A stretch of DNA of 64,000 bases, from positions 2,976,001-3,040,000 of the forward strand of contig NZ_CP162004.1 in the NCBI RefSeq assembly GCF_040822115.1, given 5' to 3'. The notes below the pieces were generated by a model. That model was not told where the DNA came from and did not search any database. It worked only from the letters and a program-made list of their open reading frames with translations. The position numbers were made by a program, and so were the translations under genes. The DNA is from Flavobacterium sp. WC2421. GTDB taxonomy: Bacteria > Bacteroidota > Bacteroidia > Flavobacteriales > Flavobacteriaceae. Position 1 is the first letter of the stretch, and every line of letters starts with the position of its first letter. This document shows positions 20,883 to 29,513 of the stretch, piece by piece.

Positions 20883-21579
20883 ATGTGTTATAGTTGATGA
20901 CGAACCATTTGCGATAAAGGTATTGCAGAATTATTTTAAAAACTTTCCCGATTTTGAAATAGTTGCAACCTTCACAAATACGTTAGAAGCATTAAATTTT
21001 ATAAATACGACTGCTCTTGATGTTGTTTTTTTAGACATCCAAATGCCTATTATGACAGGTTTTGAATTAATAAGGTTAATAAAAAAGGAACCCAAACCTA
21101 AAATAATCATTACAACTGCATATCGAGAATTTGCCGCCGAAAGTTACGACTTAGAAGTATTAGATTATTTGATAAAACCATTACCTATAACTCGATTTAT
21201 TAAGTGTATTAATAAAATTTCGACCGAAATTAACTTAAAAAACAATATAAAAATTGAGCCCTTTCGTGTAGAGCCACATTTATTTATTAAAGTGGATAAA
21301 AAAATGGTGAAACTAATTATTGATGAAATTTTATTTATAGAAGGAATGAAAGAATACATCAAGATCGTTTCCCTTGACAAGACTTATATTACTCATAAAT
21401 CATTAACGTCATTAACAGAAGAATTACCTATCGACCAGTTTGTAAGAATCCATAAATCGTACACGATTGCTCTCAACAAAATAAAATTTATTGAAGGGAA
21501 TAGAATACAAATTCATTCTTTCACTTTACCAATAGGAAGAAATTACAATAAAGAAGTTAAGAGTAGAATTTTGGAATAA
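20872..21579 (+). CDS. LytTR-family response regulator
   Basis: 235 residues: receiver domain with acidic pocket DDE (9-11), phospho-acceptor Asp55 in FLDIQMP and a Lys in YLIKPLP, then a LytTR DNA-binding domain (VDKKMVKLIIDEILFIEG, FVRIHKSYTIALNKI, LPIGRNY). It overlaps the kinase gene, so the two form a two-component system. LytTR domains bind tandem direct repeats spaced by two helical turns; the repeat at 19620-19650 before susC is the best candidate target. Known uses of this family in Bacteroidota sugar loci are fewer than of hybrid two-component or ECF-type regulators. Confidence 0.92.
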   Translation: MKIKCVIVDDEPFAIKVLQNYFKNFPDFEIVATFTNTLEALNFINTTALDVVFLDIQMPIMTGFELIRLIKKEPKPKIIITTAYREFAAESYDLEVLDYLIKPLPITRFIKCINKISTEINLKNNIKIEPFRVEPHLFIKVDKKMVKLIIDEILFIEGMKEYIKIVSLDKTYITHKSLTSLTEELPIDQFVRIHKSYTIALNKIKFIEGNRIQIHSFTLPIGRNYNKEVKSRILE

Positions 21580-21684
21580 ATACAATAGGTAGGTTATTAA
21601 AAAAACTTGCTTTTCCTTGAAAAATAATCATCTTTTTTTAATAAAAAGTGATTATTACACAATTTAAATAATATTTATACAAAA

Positions 21685-21719
21685 TTGTTTTTTTTTAATT
21701 TGCTTAACAAATATATTTA
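21685..21719 (+). promoter_or_regulatory. Possible promoter of the MFS transporter gene
   Basis: TTG at 21685-21687 and TATATTTA at 21712-21719 (24-base spacer) upstream of the ATG at 21774. The -7 box has the same ATTTACG ending as the susC promoter. Weak by consensus. A hairpin (21623-21630 with 21649-21656) lies between this and the response-regulator gene. Confidence 0.35.
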
Positions 21720-21773
21720 CGCTCTTGAAAACTAAAAATTAATTAACCATAAAAAACTAATTCTTGAACAATT

Positions 21774-23435
21774 ATGAATACAGAACAAACAAAGTCTAAT
21801 AATTCCGCGCTTTATACACTTATTACAGTGTTTTTCTTTTGGGGATTTATTGGCGCATCTAATGGTGTTTTCATCCCTTTTTGTAAAGCCAAATTTGGCT
21901 TAGATCAATTTCAAAGTCAACTTATTGATTTTGCTTTTTATGGTGCTTATTACATAGGTGCAATTTTACTTTTTATATTTAGTAGCATATCAAAAAAAGA
22001 TATCTTAAACGCTTGGGGGTTCAAAAAAGGAATTATTTATGGTTTACTTGTAAGTACTTTTGGAGCTGCATTGATGATATTAGCAGTAACGGAAGGAAGT
22101 TATTTGTTTATTCTTGGAGCTTTATTTATAGTTGCTTTGGGTTTCTCATTACAACAAACATCAGCACAACCATTTGCTGCTTCACTTGGAGAAGCACATA
22201 CTGCATCCAGTAGATTGAATCTTGCTGGAGGAGTCAATTCCTTTGGAACTACAATAGGACCGATAGTTGTTTCTATCGCTTTGTTTGGTGTGATATCTGG
22301 AGTAGATATTGAAGAATTTGCACAAAAAGCTAATTCTTTGGATTCTATGAGAATTTTATACGTATTTGTTGGTGGTCTATTTTTATTGGCTGCAGCTTTA
22401 TTCTTTTTCTCAAAAAAATTACCTGATGGAAAAAGTGATTCTACTTTTGAACCAGCTAGTAAAGCAATGAAAACTTTAATTGGTATTACACTAATTTTGA
22501 TTGTTGTATTCGCCTATATATTCTCTCGTTACGAAGATCCTGAATTTATCACTCGTTTTATTGAGAATAAAGAAAAAGATTATTTAGGTTTAGGTTTAAC
22601 TGTTTCTACATTAGTAATTGTTGTATTTGGACTATTATTTGCAAACGTTACGGCACAAAAAAAATCAGAAGGATGGGGAGCAATGAAATACCCTCAATTA
22701 GTTTTAGGGATGCTAGCTCTTTTCACTTATGTAGGTGTAGAAGTAACGATCGGTAGTAATCTTGGTGAATTATTAAAAACTGCTGATTTTGGTTCTATTA
22801 CAGGTCCTTCATTAGCACCATATATGTCAATGTACTGGGGAAGTTTAATGATTGGACGTTGGGCTGGAGCAATTTCAGTTTTCAACCCTTCAAATCAACT
22901 TAAAAAAATATTGTTAATCGTTATTCCTTATGTTGCTTTTGGAGTAGTTTTAGCAGCAAATGCAATTTCTGGACAAGATGTTACGCCATTGTATGCTTAT
23001 GCTTTTGTAATTGCATTTCAAATTGTAGGTTTCTTTTTAGGAAAAGATCAACCTTCAAGAACATTAATGATTTTTGGTTTAATGGGTATGATAGCAATGT
23101 TAATTGGATTATCAACTACTGGTACAATTGCTATTTTTGCTTTTATGAGTGGTGGTTTGTTTTTAAGTATCATGTGGCCTTCTATATTCTCTCTTGCTAT
23201 TGCTGGATTAGGAAAATACACTTCTCAAGGTTCTTCATTCTTAGTAATGATGATTTTAGGTGGTGGTATCATCCCTCCATTACAAGGAAAGTTAGCTGAT
23301 ATTATTGGTATCCATGCCTCTTATTTCATTCCCGTTTTATGTTTTGCTTTCATTGCATTCTACGGTTGGAAAGTAATTGCTATATTAGAAAAACAAGGTA
23401 TTGGACATGACATTGAAGTTGGTGGAGCGCATTAA
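21774..23435 (+). CDS. MFS sugar transporter, probable GlcNAc permease (NagP/FucP type)
   Basis: 553 residues with about 12 or more membrane helices. The N-terminal [17 protein letters not shown] and the pattern through [28 protein letters not shown] and [15 protein letters not shown] are typical of the FucP-like sugar:H+ symporters. The protein is about 100 residues longer than E. coli FucP because of extra loops/helices in the middle (near 210-290). Together with the hexosaminidase and NagB fusion next to it, GlcNAc is the likely substrate; this is inference from context. It lies 194 bases after the response regulator and ends with a terminator. Confidence 0.88.
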   Translation: MNTEQTKSNNSALYTLITVFFFWGFIGASNGVFIPFCKAKFGLDQFQSQLIDFAFYGAYYIGAILLFIFSSISKKDILNAWGFKKGIIYGLLVSTFGAALMILAVTEGSYLFILGALFIVALGFSLQQTSAQPFAASLGEAHTASSRLNLAGGVNSFGTTIGPIVVSIALFGVISGVDIEEFAQKANSLDSMRILYVFVGGLFLLAAALFFFSKKLPDGKSDSTFEPASKAMKTLIGITLILIVVFAYIFSRYEDPEFITRFIENKEKDYLGLGLTVSTLVIVVFGLLFANVTAQKKSEGWGAMKYPQLVLGMLALFTYVGVEVTIGSNLGELLKTADFGSITGPSLAPYMSMYWGSLMIGRWAGAISVFNPSNQLKKILLIVIPYVAFGVVLAANAISGQDVTPLYAYAFVIAFQIVGFFLGKDQPSRTLMIFGLMGMIAMLIGLSTTGTIAIFAFMSGGLFLSIMWPSIFSLAIAGLGKYTSQGSSFLVMMILGGGIIPPLQGKLADIIGIHASYFIPVLCFAFIAFYGWKVIAILEKQGIGHDIEVGGAH

Positions 23436-23500
23436 TTCCTTTTTCAAGAAAAAACTATTTTAATATAATAGCGTTTCAATTTTTAATTCAAAATAATAGA

Positions 23501-23533
23501 ACCATCAAAATTTAATTTTGGTGGTTTTTTTTT
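23501..23533 (+). terminator. Terminator of the MFS gene
   Basis: 12-bp stem with one G-T pair (23501-23512 with 23514-23525 in the extended form) followed by nine T. The actual loop will be a few bases larger than the minimal one. Confidence 0.85.
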
Positions 23534-23543
23534 GGCATTAAAA

Positions 23544-23574
23544 TTGATTTTAGATAATCAAATAAATACATTTG
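23544..23574 (+). promoter_or_regulatory. Promoter of the 394-aa lipoprotein gene
   Basis: TTG at 23544-23546, 20-base spacer, TACATTTG at 23567-23574; matches the Bacteroidota consensus at both boxes. It places the transcription start just before the ATG at 23590. Confidence 0.75.
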
Positions 23575-23589
23575 TTTAAACTATTCCTT

Positions 23590-24774
23590 ATGAGAAAATC
23601 TTTACTCCTCCTTGCATTTATAATTATTTTTTCGGCTTGTGGCGTTAAGCAAACTCGCAATTTATTAACTTCAGGAAACTATGATGATGCTATTGATAAT
23701 TCAATTTCTAATCTAAGGTCCAATAAAGACAAAAAAGGGAAGCAAGACTATATTTACATTCTTGAAGAGGCATTTGCAAAAGCAAAAGAACGCGATTTAA
23801 ACACTCTTAATTTGTTGAACCAAGATGCAAACTCATCGAATTTAGAAAAAATTTACACTACCTACATAGGACTAAATATTCGTCAAGAAAAAATAAAACC
23901 ATTACTCCCCTTAAAATTTATACCACAAGGAAAAAATGCTCGATTTCCATTTGATAATTACAACACACAAATTATAGAAAGTAAAAATGCTTTATCACAA
24001 TATTTATATGGTAATAGTAAAAAATTATTAGCGTCTAATTCAAAAATAGATTTCCGACAAGCTTACGACGATTTGGTTTACCTCAATCAAATAAACCCCA
24101 ATTTCAAGGATGTTTTAAAATTAATAGAAGATGCCCAATTCAAAGGAACTGATTTTGTACATGTATTTTTGAGAAATGAAACCAATATGGTTATTCCAAT
24201 TATTTTACAAAATGAGCTGTTAGACTTTAGCACTTATGGCATGAATGACAAATGGACCGTTTATCACAACAATAAACAGAACGGAATTAACTATGATTAT
24301 GGCTTAATCATGAATTTTAGAGAAATTAACATCTCCCCTGAGCAAATTAAAGAGAAAGAATTTTTCAACGAAAAACAGATAAAAGACGGGTTTAAAACAG
24401 TTATAGATAGAAACGGAAAAATAGTAAAAGACAGTCTTGGAAATCCAATAAAAGTTGATAATTTTAAAGCAATCAAAATTAGAATTTACGAATTCAATCA
24501 ATTTAAAGCGTGTCAAATAACCGCTAAAGTTGATTATGTAAATCTAAAAACCAATCAATTATTAGAATCATTTCCAATTGCATCTGAGTTTATATTTGAA
24601 AATAGATATGCAACTTACAAAGGAGACAAAAGAGCTGCTGATATTGATTACTATAACTATTTTGACCGAAGACCATTACCATTTCCTTCCAATGAACAAA
24701 TGGTATATCATACTGGTGAAGACTTGAAAGAAAAACTAAAAGCTATAATTACACAAAATAAATTCAGAAAATAA
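23590..24774 (+). CDS. Uncharacterised lipoprotein (394 aa)
   Basis: Start set at ATG 23590 (MRKSLLLL); an apparent TTG start at 23572 falls inside the -7 promoter box. The signal peptide ends in lipobox FSAC (Cys about residue 17). The mature part begins with helical repeats resembling TPRs (SGNYDDAIDNSISNLRSNK), then a long mixed region without known motifs, with ATYKGDKRAADIDYYNYFDR near the C-terminus. I do not recognise the family function. It should be an envelope lipoprotein; the helical N-terminus suggests a protein-interaction role. Monocistronic. Confidence 0.8.
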   Translation: MRKSLLLLAFIIIFSACGVKQTRNLLTSGNYDDAIDNSISNLRSNKDKKGKQDYIYILEEAFAKAKERDLNTLNLLNQDANSSNLEKIYTTYIGLNIRQEKIKPLLPLKFIPQGKNARFPFDNYNTQIIESKNALSQYLYGNSKKLLASNSKIDFRQAYDDLVYLNQINPNFKDVLKLIEDAQFKGTDFVHVFLRNETNMVIPIILQNELLDFSTYGMNDKWTVYHNNKQNGINYDYGLIMNFREINISPEQIKEKEFFNEKQIKDGFKTVIDRNGKIVKDSLGNPIKVDNFKAIKIRIYEFNQFKACQITAKVDYVNLKTNQLLESFPIASEFIFENRYATYKGDKRAADIDYYNYFDRRPLPFPSNEQMVYHTGEDLKEKLKAIITQNKFRK

Positions 24775-24895
24775 ATAATCTTCAATTTGAATAGTACATT
24801 TTAGCAATGAAATATTAAAATATCGAGTTTTACTAACATTTTGCTAAAAAATTGTTAGAAAATATAAAATAAAGATTACATGTCAAAAATAAGTG

Positions 24896-24903
24896 TACTT
24901 TTG
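24896..24903 (+). promoter_or_regulatory. -7 promoter element of the arginine operon leader
   Basis: TACTTTTG fits TAnnTTTG. The next ATG is only five bases downstream (24909), so the leader ORF would be translated from a nearly leaderless mRNA. A -33 TTG at the proper distance is not evident. Confidence 0.5.
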
Positions 24904-24908
24904 CACCA

Positions 24909-24995
24909 ATGAATTATACAAGATTACATATAACATCTATCTCACGGATAAAACCAGCTAGTACTTCGCCCGAAGTACGGATACTATCTTTATAG
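24909..24995 (+). CDS. Candidate leader peptide of the arginine operon (28 aa)
   Basis: ATG to TAG, 28 codons. It begins MNYTRLHITS and contains three Arg codons (AGA, CGG, CGG), two of them rare in this AT-rich DNA. The 3' half coincides with a strong hairpin, and the stop codon lies inside a second hairpin. Position right after a promoter box and 240 bases ahead of the GNAT/arg genes suggests a regulatory leader whose translation alters RNA folding. There is no uninterrupted Arg run, so classical ribosome-stalling attenuation is not shown. It could be a chance frame over a structured RNA. Confidence 0.4.
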   Translation: MNYTRLHITSISRIKPASTSPEVRILSL

Positions 24996-25000
24996 TAGCC
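24961..25000 (+). promoter_or_regulatory. Two adjacent hairpins in the arginine operon leader
   Basis: First hairpin: perfect 8-bp complement (24961-24968 with 24971-24978; realistically 7 bp with a GCCC loop), GC-rich for this genome. Second: 9-bp stem with one mismatch (24979-24987 with 24992-25000) and a CTTT loop. They abut without a gap and cover the 3' end of the leader ORF. No T-run follows, so neither is a simple terminator. Confidence 0.55.
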
Positions 25001-25232
25001 AAAACAAGTTTAGTTATATAGTATTCATTTTTCATTTTACCGTTTTGAAATCCCAACTGTTAAACATTGGATTATCATATCCTAAAAACAATAAAAAACA
25101 ACATTCAATAACATTTATATCTAATTGTTATTCAATACTTTATTACTTTGTTTTTACATATAAATTCTTTAACTTTTGCTTCTCAAATTTAATTTATAGC
25201 TTATTTTTTAACCAAAAAATTCATCTTCTGAA

Positions 25233-25850
25233 ATGAATATCTCTATTATTATAGCCCAGGAAGAACATTTTAAGTACGCACAAATTATATGCGATACCAT
25301 AGAATCATCTGCCTTATTGAGAGGAACTGGAATTGCAAAACGTACTCCTGAATACATCCAAAAAAAGATGGAAAATAAGGATGCCGTAATTGCTTTAGAC
25401 AATGGTGTATTTGCAGGCTTTTGTTATATCGAAAGTTGGCAAGACAGTAACTATGTTGCACATTCTGGATTAATTGTACACCCTGATTATAGAAATTTAG
25501 GTTTAGCCAAAAAAATTAAATCTAAAGTTTTTGAATACTCTTTAAAGAAATATCCAAATGCTAAAGTATTCGGAATCACAACAGGTTTGGCCGTTATGAA
25601 AATAAATTCAGAATTAGGATACAAACCCGTGCCTTTTTCTGAACTAACTACCGATCCAAGTTTTTGGAAAGGTTGTCAAACTTGTACGAATTATGAGATT
25701 CTAAAAAGCAAAGACAATAAAATGTGTTTGTGTACAGGAATGCTTTATGACCCGAAAGAAAAACAAAAGATCCCACCAAAGCATCCTTTTAATGTCCGGA
25801 TTTGGAACCGTTTAAAAAAAATTAAGCAGGCCCTTTTTTTGGAAGACTAA
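25233..25850 (+). CDS. GNAT acyltransferase heading the arginine operon, probable N-acylglutamate synthase
   Basis: 205 residues with a GNAT fold: VAHSGLIVHPDYRNLGLAKKI (acetyl-CoA loop, residues about 69-90) and VFGITTGLAVMKINSELGYKPV. The C-terminal third has four Cys in CxxC-like pairs (GCQTCTNYE, MCLCTG), a possible metal site. No classical argA or argJ is in this complete set of arg genes, and a GNAT at the head of the operon is well placed to make N-acetyl- or N-succinylglutamate from glutamate. This is inference from position and family, as GNAT-type substitutes for ArgA are known. 33 bases (to the upstream Met) or 69 bases (to the chosen start) separate it from argG. Confidence 0.82.
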   Translation: MNISIIIAQEEHFKYAQIICDTIESSALLRGTGIAKRTPEYIQKKMENKDAVIALDNGVFAGFCYIESWQDSNYVAHSGLIVHPDYRNLGLAKKIKSKVFEYSLKKYPNAKVFGITTGLAVMKINSELGYKPVPFSELTTDPSFWKGCQTCTNYEILKSKDNKMCLCTGMLYDPKEKQKIPPKHPFNVRIWNRLKKIKQALFLED

Positions 25851-25919
25851 AAAGGAAATTAAAATTAAAATAAAATTAGCTAAATGAAACTAACACATTT
25901 AGCCCATAAAAGCTCAAAA

Positions 25920-27113
25920 ATGAAAAAAGTAGTATTAGCATATAGCGGAGGTTTAGATACTTCATATTGTCTTAAATATTTAAAAAACGAAAAAGGATAT
26001 GAAGTTCACACTGTATTAATTAATACAGGAGGATTTGATGATGAAGAATTAACAGCAATTGAAGAAAGAGCATATGAATTAGGAAGTGCACAACACGCAA
26101 ACCTGACTATTGTAGACAAATATTACGATAAAGCTATCAAGTATTTAATTTATGGTAATGTACTTAAAAACAATACCTACCCTTTATCTGTAAGTGCCGA
26201 AAGAGTTTTTCAAGCAATTGAAGCCATAAAATATGCGAAATCTGTAGGTGCCGAAGCTATCGCTCATGGAAGTACTGGTGCAGGAAATGATCAAATTCGT
26301 TTTGACTTGATTTTTCAAACCATCGCTCCTGAAATCGAAATCATCACTCCTATTCGTGATTTAAAATTATCAAGACAAGAAGAAGTAGACTATTTATCAA
26401 AAAATGGTGTACACTATTCTTGGGAGAAAGCACAATACTCTATCAACAAAGGACTTTGGGGAACTAGTGTTGGTGGTAAAGAAACACTTACTTCACACCA
26501 AGCTTTACCAAGTGAAGCCTACCCTTCTCAATTAACAAAAGAAGGCGAAGAAAAAGTAACTCTAGAATTTAAAAAAGGGGAATTGGTTGCCGTAAATGGA
26601 AAAGCAGATAAGCCATCCAATAATATTGTTGTTTTAGAGAAATTAGCAAACGCTTTCGCAATTGGTAGAGACACTCATGTAGGCGATACCATTATTGGAA
26701 TAAAAGGAAGAGTTGGTTTTGAAGCAGCTGCTCCGCTGATCATAATTAAAGCACACCATTTATTAGAGAAACACACTCTAGGAAAATGGCAGCAATACTG
26801 GAAAGAGCAACTAGGAAACTGGTACGGAATGTTATTTCACGAAGGTCAATTTCTTGATCCTGTAATGCGTAACATCGAGGCTTTCCTTGAAGATACTCAA
26901 AAAACAGTTAACGGAACAGTTACAGTTTCTTTAAAACCATACCATTTCTCATTGGACGGAATAGAATCTGCTAATGATTTAATGAATACTGGTTTTGGTC
27001 AATATGGGGAAATGAACAATGCTTGGACATCTGACGATGCGAAAGGATTTATTAAAATTCTAGGTAATGCTCAAAACATATTTTCATCGGTAAACAATGA
27101 AACTTACGAGTAA
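25920..27113 (+). CDS. argG: Argininosuccinate synthase
   Basis: 397 residues from the chosen ATG at 25920 (MKKVVLAYSGGLDTS), which puts the ATP pyrophosphatase motif SGGLDTS at the usual N-terminal place; an in-frame ATG 36 bases upstream (25884) would add 12 residues. Other family marks are HGSTGAGNDQIRF and SWEKAQYSINKGLWG. It joins citrulline and aspartate with ATP to argininosuccinate. The deduced order with argH, argE, argB and the carbamoyltransferase gives a complete pathway in one direction. The following spacer (27114-27243) contains an inverted repeat made of AAGTC-type units. Confidence 0.96.
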   Translation: MKKVVLAYSGGLDTSYCLKYLKNEKGYEVHTVLINTGGFDDEELTAIEERAYELGSAQHANLTIVDKYYDKAIKYLIYGNVLKNNTYPLSVSAERVFQAIEAIKYAKSVGAEAIAHGSTGAGNDQIRFDLIFQTIAPEIEIITPIRDLKLSRQEEVDYLSKNGVHYSWEKAQYSINKGLWGTSVGGKETLTSHQALPSEAYPSQLTKEGEEKVTLEFKKGELVAVNGKADKPSNNIVVLEKLANAFAIGRDTHVGDTIIGIKGRVGFEAAAPLIIIKAHHLLEKHTLGKWQQYWKEQLGNWYGMLFHEGQFLDPVMRNIEAFLEDTQKTVNGTVTVSLKPYHFSLDGIESANDLMNTGFGQYGEMNNAWTSDDAKGFIKILGNAQNIFSSVNNETYE

Positions 27114-27123
27114 AAATTTAACA

Positions 27124-27224
27124 GTCGAAAGTCAAAAGTCATAAAGTCGAAATTACTTGGTATTATAAAATAATCCCATGTGATGAAGCAATTGACTTTA
27201 TAAACTTTAAGACATTTGACTTTC
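27124..27224 (+). repeat. Spacer inverted repeat argG-argC (AAGTC units)
   Basis: Left arm 27124-27148 is made of GTCGAAA/GTCAAAA/GTCATAAA-like units; right arm 27194-27224 has the complementary units (GACTTTATAAACTTT..., TTTGACTTTC). The arms pair imperfectly over about 25 bases around a 45-base loop. No gene is present. It belongs to the series of short-unit inverted repeats in the spacers of this operon. Confidence 0.65.
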
Positions 27225-27243
27225 TACTAAAAAAACATAGATT

Positions 27244-28221
27244 ATGATTACTATTGGAATAATAGGTGGTTCAGGATATACAGCAGGAGAATTAATTAGA
27301 ATTCTAATGTTTCACCCTAATGCAAAATTAGATTTTGTTTACAGTACAACTAACGCAGGAAAACCACTTTCTATAGCGCATCAAGATTTAATGGGCGATA
27401 TCGAAATGAATTTTACGGACACTATCAATCCTAATGTTGATGTTCTTTTCTTGTGCTTAGGACACGGAAAATCAATTTCGTTTTTAGAAAACAACACATT
27501 CTCTGATAAAACCAAAATCATCGATCTAGGAAATGATTTCCGTTTAACGAAAGACAAAGATTTTGAAGGAAAATCTTTTGTTTACGGTTTACCTGAATTG
27601 AATAAAATAGACATTCAAAAAGCTAATTATATCGCAAATCCTGGTTGTTTTGCAACAGCTATCCAACTGGCTTTATTGCCATTGGCCGCTGACGGATTAT
27701 TAACCGAAGATGTTCACATCAACGCTACTACGGGTAGTACTGGTGCTGGTGTTGGTTTATCCCCTACATCGCATTTTAGTTGGAGAAACAACAATTTCTC
27801 ACACTACAAAGCTTTTGAGCACCAACATTTGGGCGAAATCAATCAAAGCATCAATCAATTGCAAGCTTCCTACAGTGACGAATTAATTTTTGTTCCAAAC
27901 AGAGGTGATTTTCCAAGAGGTATTTTTGCAACTTTATACACAAAATCTGAGGAAAGTTTAGAAGATTTAGTTGCTAAATATGAAGCATTTTATGTTGACC
28001 AACCGTTTGTAACCGTTACTACAACTAACATTAACATGAAGCAAGTAGTACAAACAAACAAATGTATTATTAGTTTATTGAAAAAAGGGAACCGGATATT
28101 AATAACCTCTGTTATTGATAATTTACTCAAAGGCGCCTCAGGTCAAGCCGTTCAAAACATGAATTTAATGTTTGGATTGGAAGAAACTACAGGATTGCAT
28201 TTGAAACCATCTGGATTCTAA
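27244..28221 (+). CDS. argC: N-acetyl-gamma-glutamyl-phosphate reductase (or N-succinyl form)
   Basis: 325 residues, typical of the short ArgC type. NADP-binding IGIIGGSGYTAGELIR at the start; catalytic Cys in NYIANPGCFATAIQLAL (near residue 135); FVPNRGDFPRGIFAT and a C-terminal SGQAVQNMNLMFG. It reduces the acylglutamyl phosphate made by ArgB to the semialdehyde. Whether the acyl group is acetyl or succinyl depends on the GNAT and carbamoyltransferase of the same operon. Start ATG at 27244. Confidence 0.95.
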   Translation: MITIGIIGGSGYTAGELIRILMFHPNAKLDFVYSTTNAGKPLSIAHQDLMGDIEMNFTDTINPNVDVLFLCLGHGKSISFLENNTFSDKTKIIDLGNDFRLTKDKDFEGKSFVYGLPELNKIDIQKANYIANPGCFATAIQLALLPLAADGLLTEDVHINATTGSTGAGVGLSPTSHFSWRNNNFSHYKAFEHQHLGEINQSINQLQASYSDELIFVPNRGDFPRGIFATLYTKSEESLEDLVAKYEAFYVDQPFVTVTTTNINMKQVVQTNKCIISLLKKGNRILITSVIDNLLKGASGQAVQNMNLMFGLEETTGLHLKPSGF

Positions 28222-28225
28222 AAAA

Positions 28226-28281
28226 GTTTAATCGGTGAATCGTTTAATCGATTAGCCGAATAAGCGATTAAACAATTAAAC
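28226..28281 (+). repeat. Spacer inverted repeat argC-argD (GTTTAATCG units)
   Basis: Left arm 28226-28250 contains GTTTAATCG twice with a GTGAATC variant between; right arm 28264-28281 is the complementary GCGATTAAACAATTAAAC. The unit is the same as in the proB-carbamoyltransferase spacer at 31573-31619 but unlike the other spacers. Confidence 0.7.
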
Positions 28282-28292
28282 AAAAAATCAAA

Positions 28293-29429
28293 ATGAACTT
28301 ATTTGACGTTTACCCATTATACCCTATCACGCCTGTAAAAGCATTAGATTGCACTATTACAGACGATAAAGGAATTGAATATTTAGATTTATACTCTGGT
28401 CACGGAGTAATTTCAATAGGTCACACTCAGCCAGATTATGTGGCTAAAGTAAAAGCACAATTGGATAATTTGAGTTTTTACTCGAATGCTATCCAAAATC
28501 CATTGCAAGTAGAACTAGCTGATAAATTAGGAAAAGCGTCTGGCTTGACTGATTTTAGTTTGTTCTTATGTAGCTCTGGAGCTGAAGCCAATGAAAACGC
28601 TTTAAAAGTAGCTTCTTTTCATACCAATAAATCAAGAGTGATTGCTTTTGACAACTCGTTTCACGGAAGAACATCTGCTGCTGTTGCAGTAACCGATAAC
28701 AAAAAAATTGTAGCGCCATTAAACGCACAACAAGCAGTTACTTTCTTGCCATTGAACCAAATCGAACTGGTTGAAACAGAATTGAAAAAAGGAGATGTTT
28801 GTGCCGTAATCATTGAGCCTATTCAAGGGGTTGGTGGTTTAGACCAAGGAACAACGGAATTCTTTCAAGGGTTGGAAAAAGTTTGTGCTGCTAATGAAGT
28901 CGTATTAATTTTAGACGAAGTACAATCGGGTTACGGAAGAAGCGGAAAGTTTTTTGCACACCAACATCACGGAATCAATCCTGATATTGTAACCACTGCT
29001 AAGGGAATGGGGAATGGTTTCCCAATTGGAGGTGTTTTAATTTCTCCAAAATTCAAAGCAAGCTACGGATTACTAGGAACTACGTTTGGTGGAAGTCATT
29101 TGGCTTGCGCTGCTGGTATCGCAGTTCTAGACGTGATGGAAAGCAAGAACTTACTTGAAAACACGAATAAAGTATCCGAATACTTTTTTGAAGCAATTAA
29201 AGTAATTCCAGAAATCATCAAAGTAAAAGGAAGAGGATTAATGCTTGGAGTTGAATTTGACTTTGACGTGAGTGCTTTGAGAAAGAAAATGATTATTGAA
29301 AAACATATATTTACAGGTGGAGCCAACAATAAAAACTTATTGAGAATCCTTCCTCCATTGACTATTACAACCGAAGCAATTGACACATTTATCGTTGCTT
29401 TACAAGAATCATTGGCCGAATTGAAATAA
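28293..29429 (+). CDS. argD: Acetylornithine (or succinylornithine) aminotransferase
   Basis: 378 residues, class III PLP aminotransferase: LFLCSSGAEANENALK, SFHGRTSAAV, ILDEVQSGYGRSGKFFAH and the PLP Lys in TTAKGMGNGFPIGG. It converts the acylglutamate semialdehyde to the acylornithine with glutamate as amino donor. Length is normal. It lies between argC and proA; both border spacers hold inverted repeats. Confidence 0.94.
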   Translation: MNLFDVYPLYPITPVKALDCTITDDKGIEYLDLYSGHGVISIGHTQPDYVAKVKAQLDNLSFYSNAIQNPLQVELADKLGKASGLTDFSLFLCSSGAEANENALKVASFHTNKSRVIAFDNSFHGRTSAAVAVTDNKKIVAPLNAQQAVTFLPLNQIELVETELKKGDVCAVIIEPIQGVGGLDQGTTEFFQGLEKVCAANEVVLILDEVQSGYGRSGKFFAHQHHGINPDIVTTAKGMGNGFPIGGVLISPKFKASYGLLGTTFGGSHLACAAGIAVLDVMESKNLLENTNKVSEYFFEAIKVIPEIIKVKGRGLMLGVEFDFDVSALRKKMIIEKHIFTGGANNKNLLRILPPLTITTEAIDTFIVALQESLAELK

Positions 29430-29435
29430 TATTTT

Positions 29436-29483
29436 AAACATATAAGTCTAATAAGCCCTCAAACTTATATGACTTATATGTTT
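29436..29483 (+). repeat. Spacer inverted repeat argD-proA (ATAAGTC units)
   Basis: 20-base arms (29436-29455 with 29464-29483), 18 of 20 positions complementary, 8-base loop. Each arm is itself a loose duplication of ATATAAG/TAATAAG. It begins seven bases after the argD stop and would form the most regular hairpin of the series. Confidence 0.75.
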
Positions 29484-29513
29484 AATTTCTTCTATACTAT
29501 TAAACTAAAAACG

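Larger units (their letters stand above)
24775..25232. other. 458-bp intergenic region upstream of the arginine operon
   Basis: Contains a 9-bp inverted repeat (24799-24807 with 24841-24849), possibly ending the lipoprotein transcript; a -7 box at 24896; a candidate 28-codon leader ORF; two adjacent hairpins at 24961-25000; and a further 230 bases of AT-rich leader before the GNAT gene. No other gene-like frame was supported. Confidence 0.6.

Noticed and set aside
24909..25232. Known riboswitch (for example SAM, lysine, glycine or arginine-type)
   Set aside because: No conserved core of any class I can name was recognised; reported only as a candidate leader.
25045..25236. 63-codon open frame in the arginine operon leader
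   Set aside because: Starts at TTG, very rich in Phe/Tyr/Asn as expected of AT-rich noncoding DNA, and overlaps the start of the GNAT gene.
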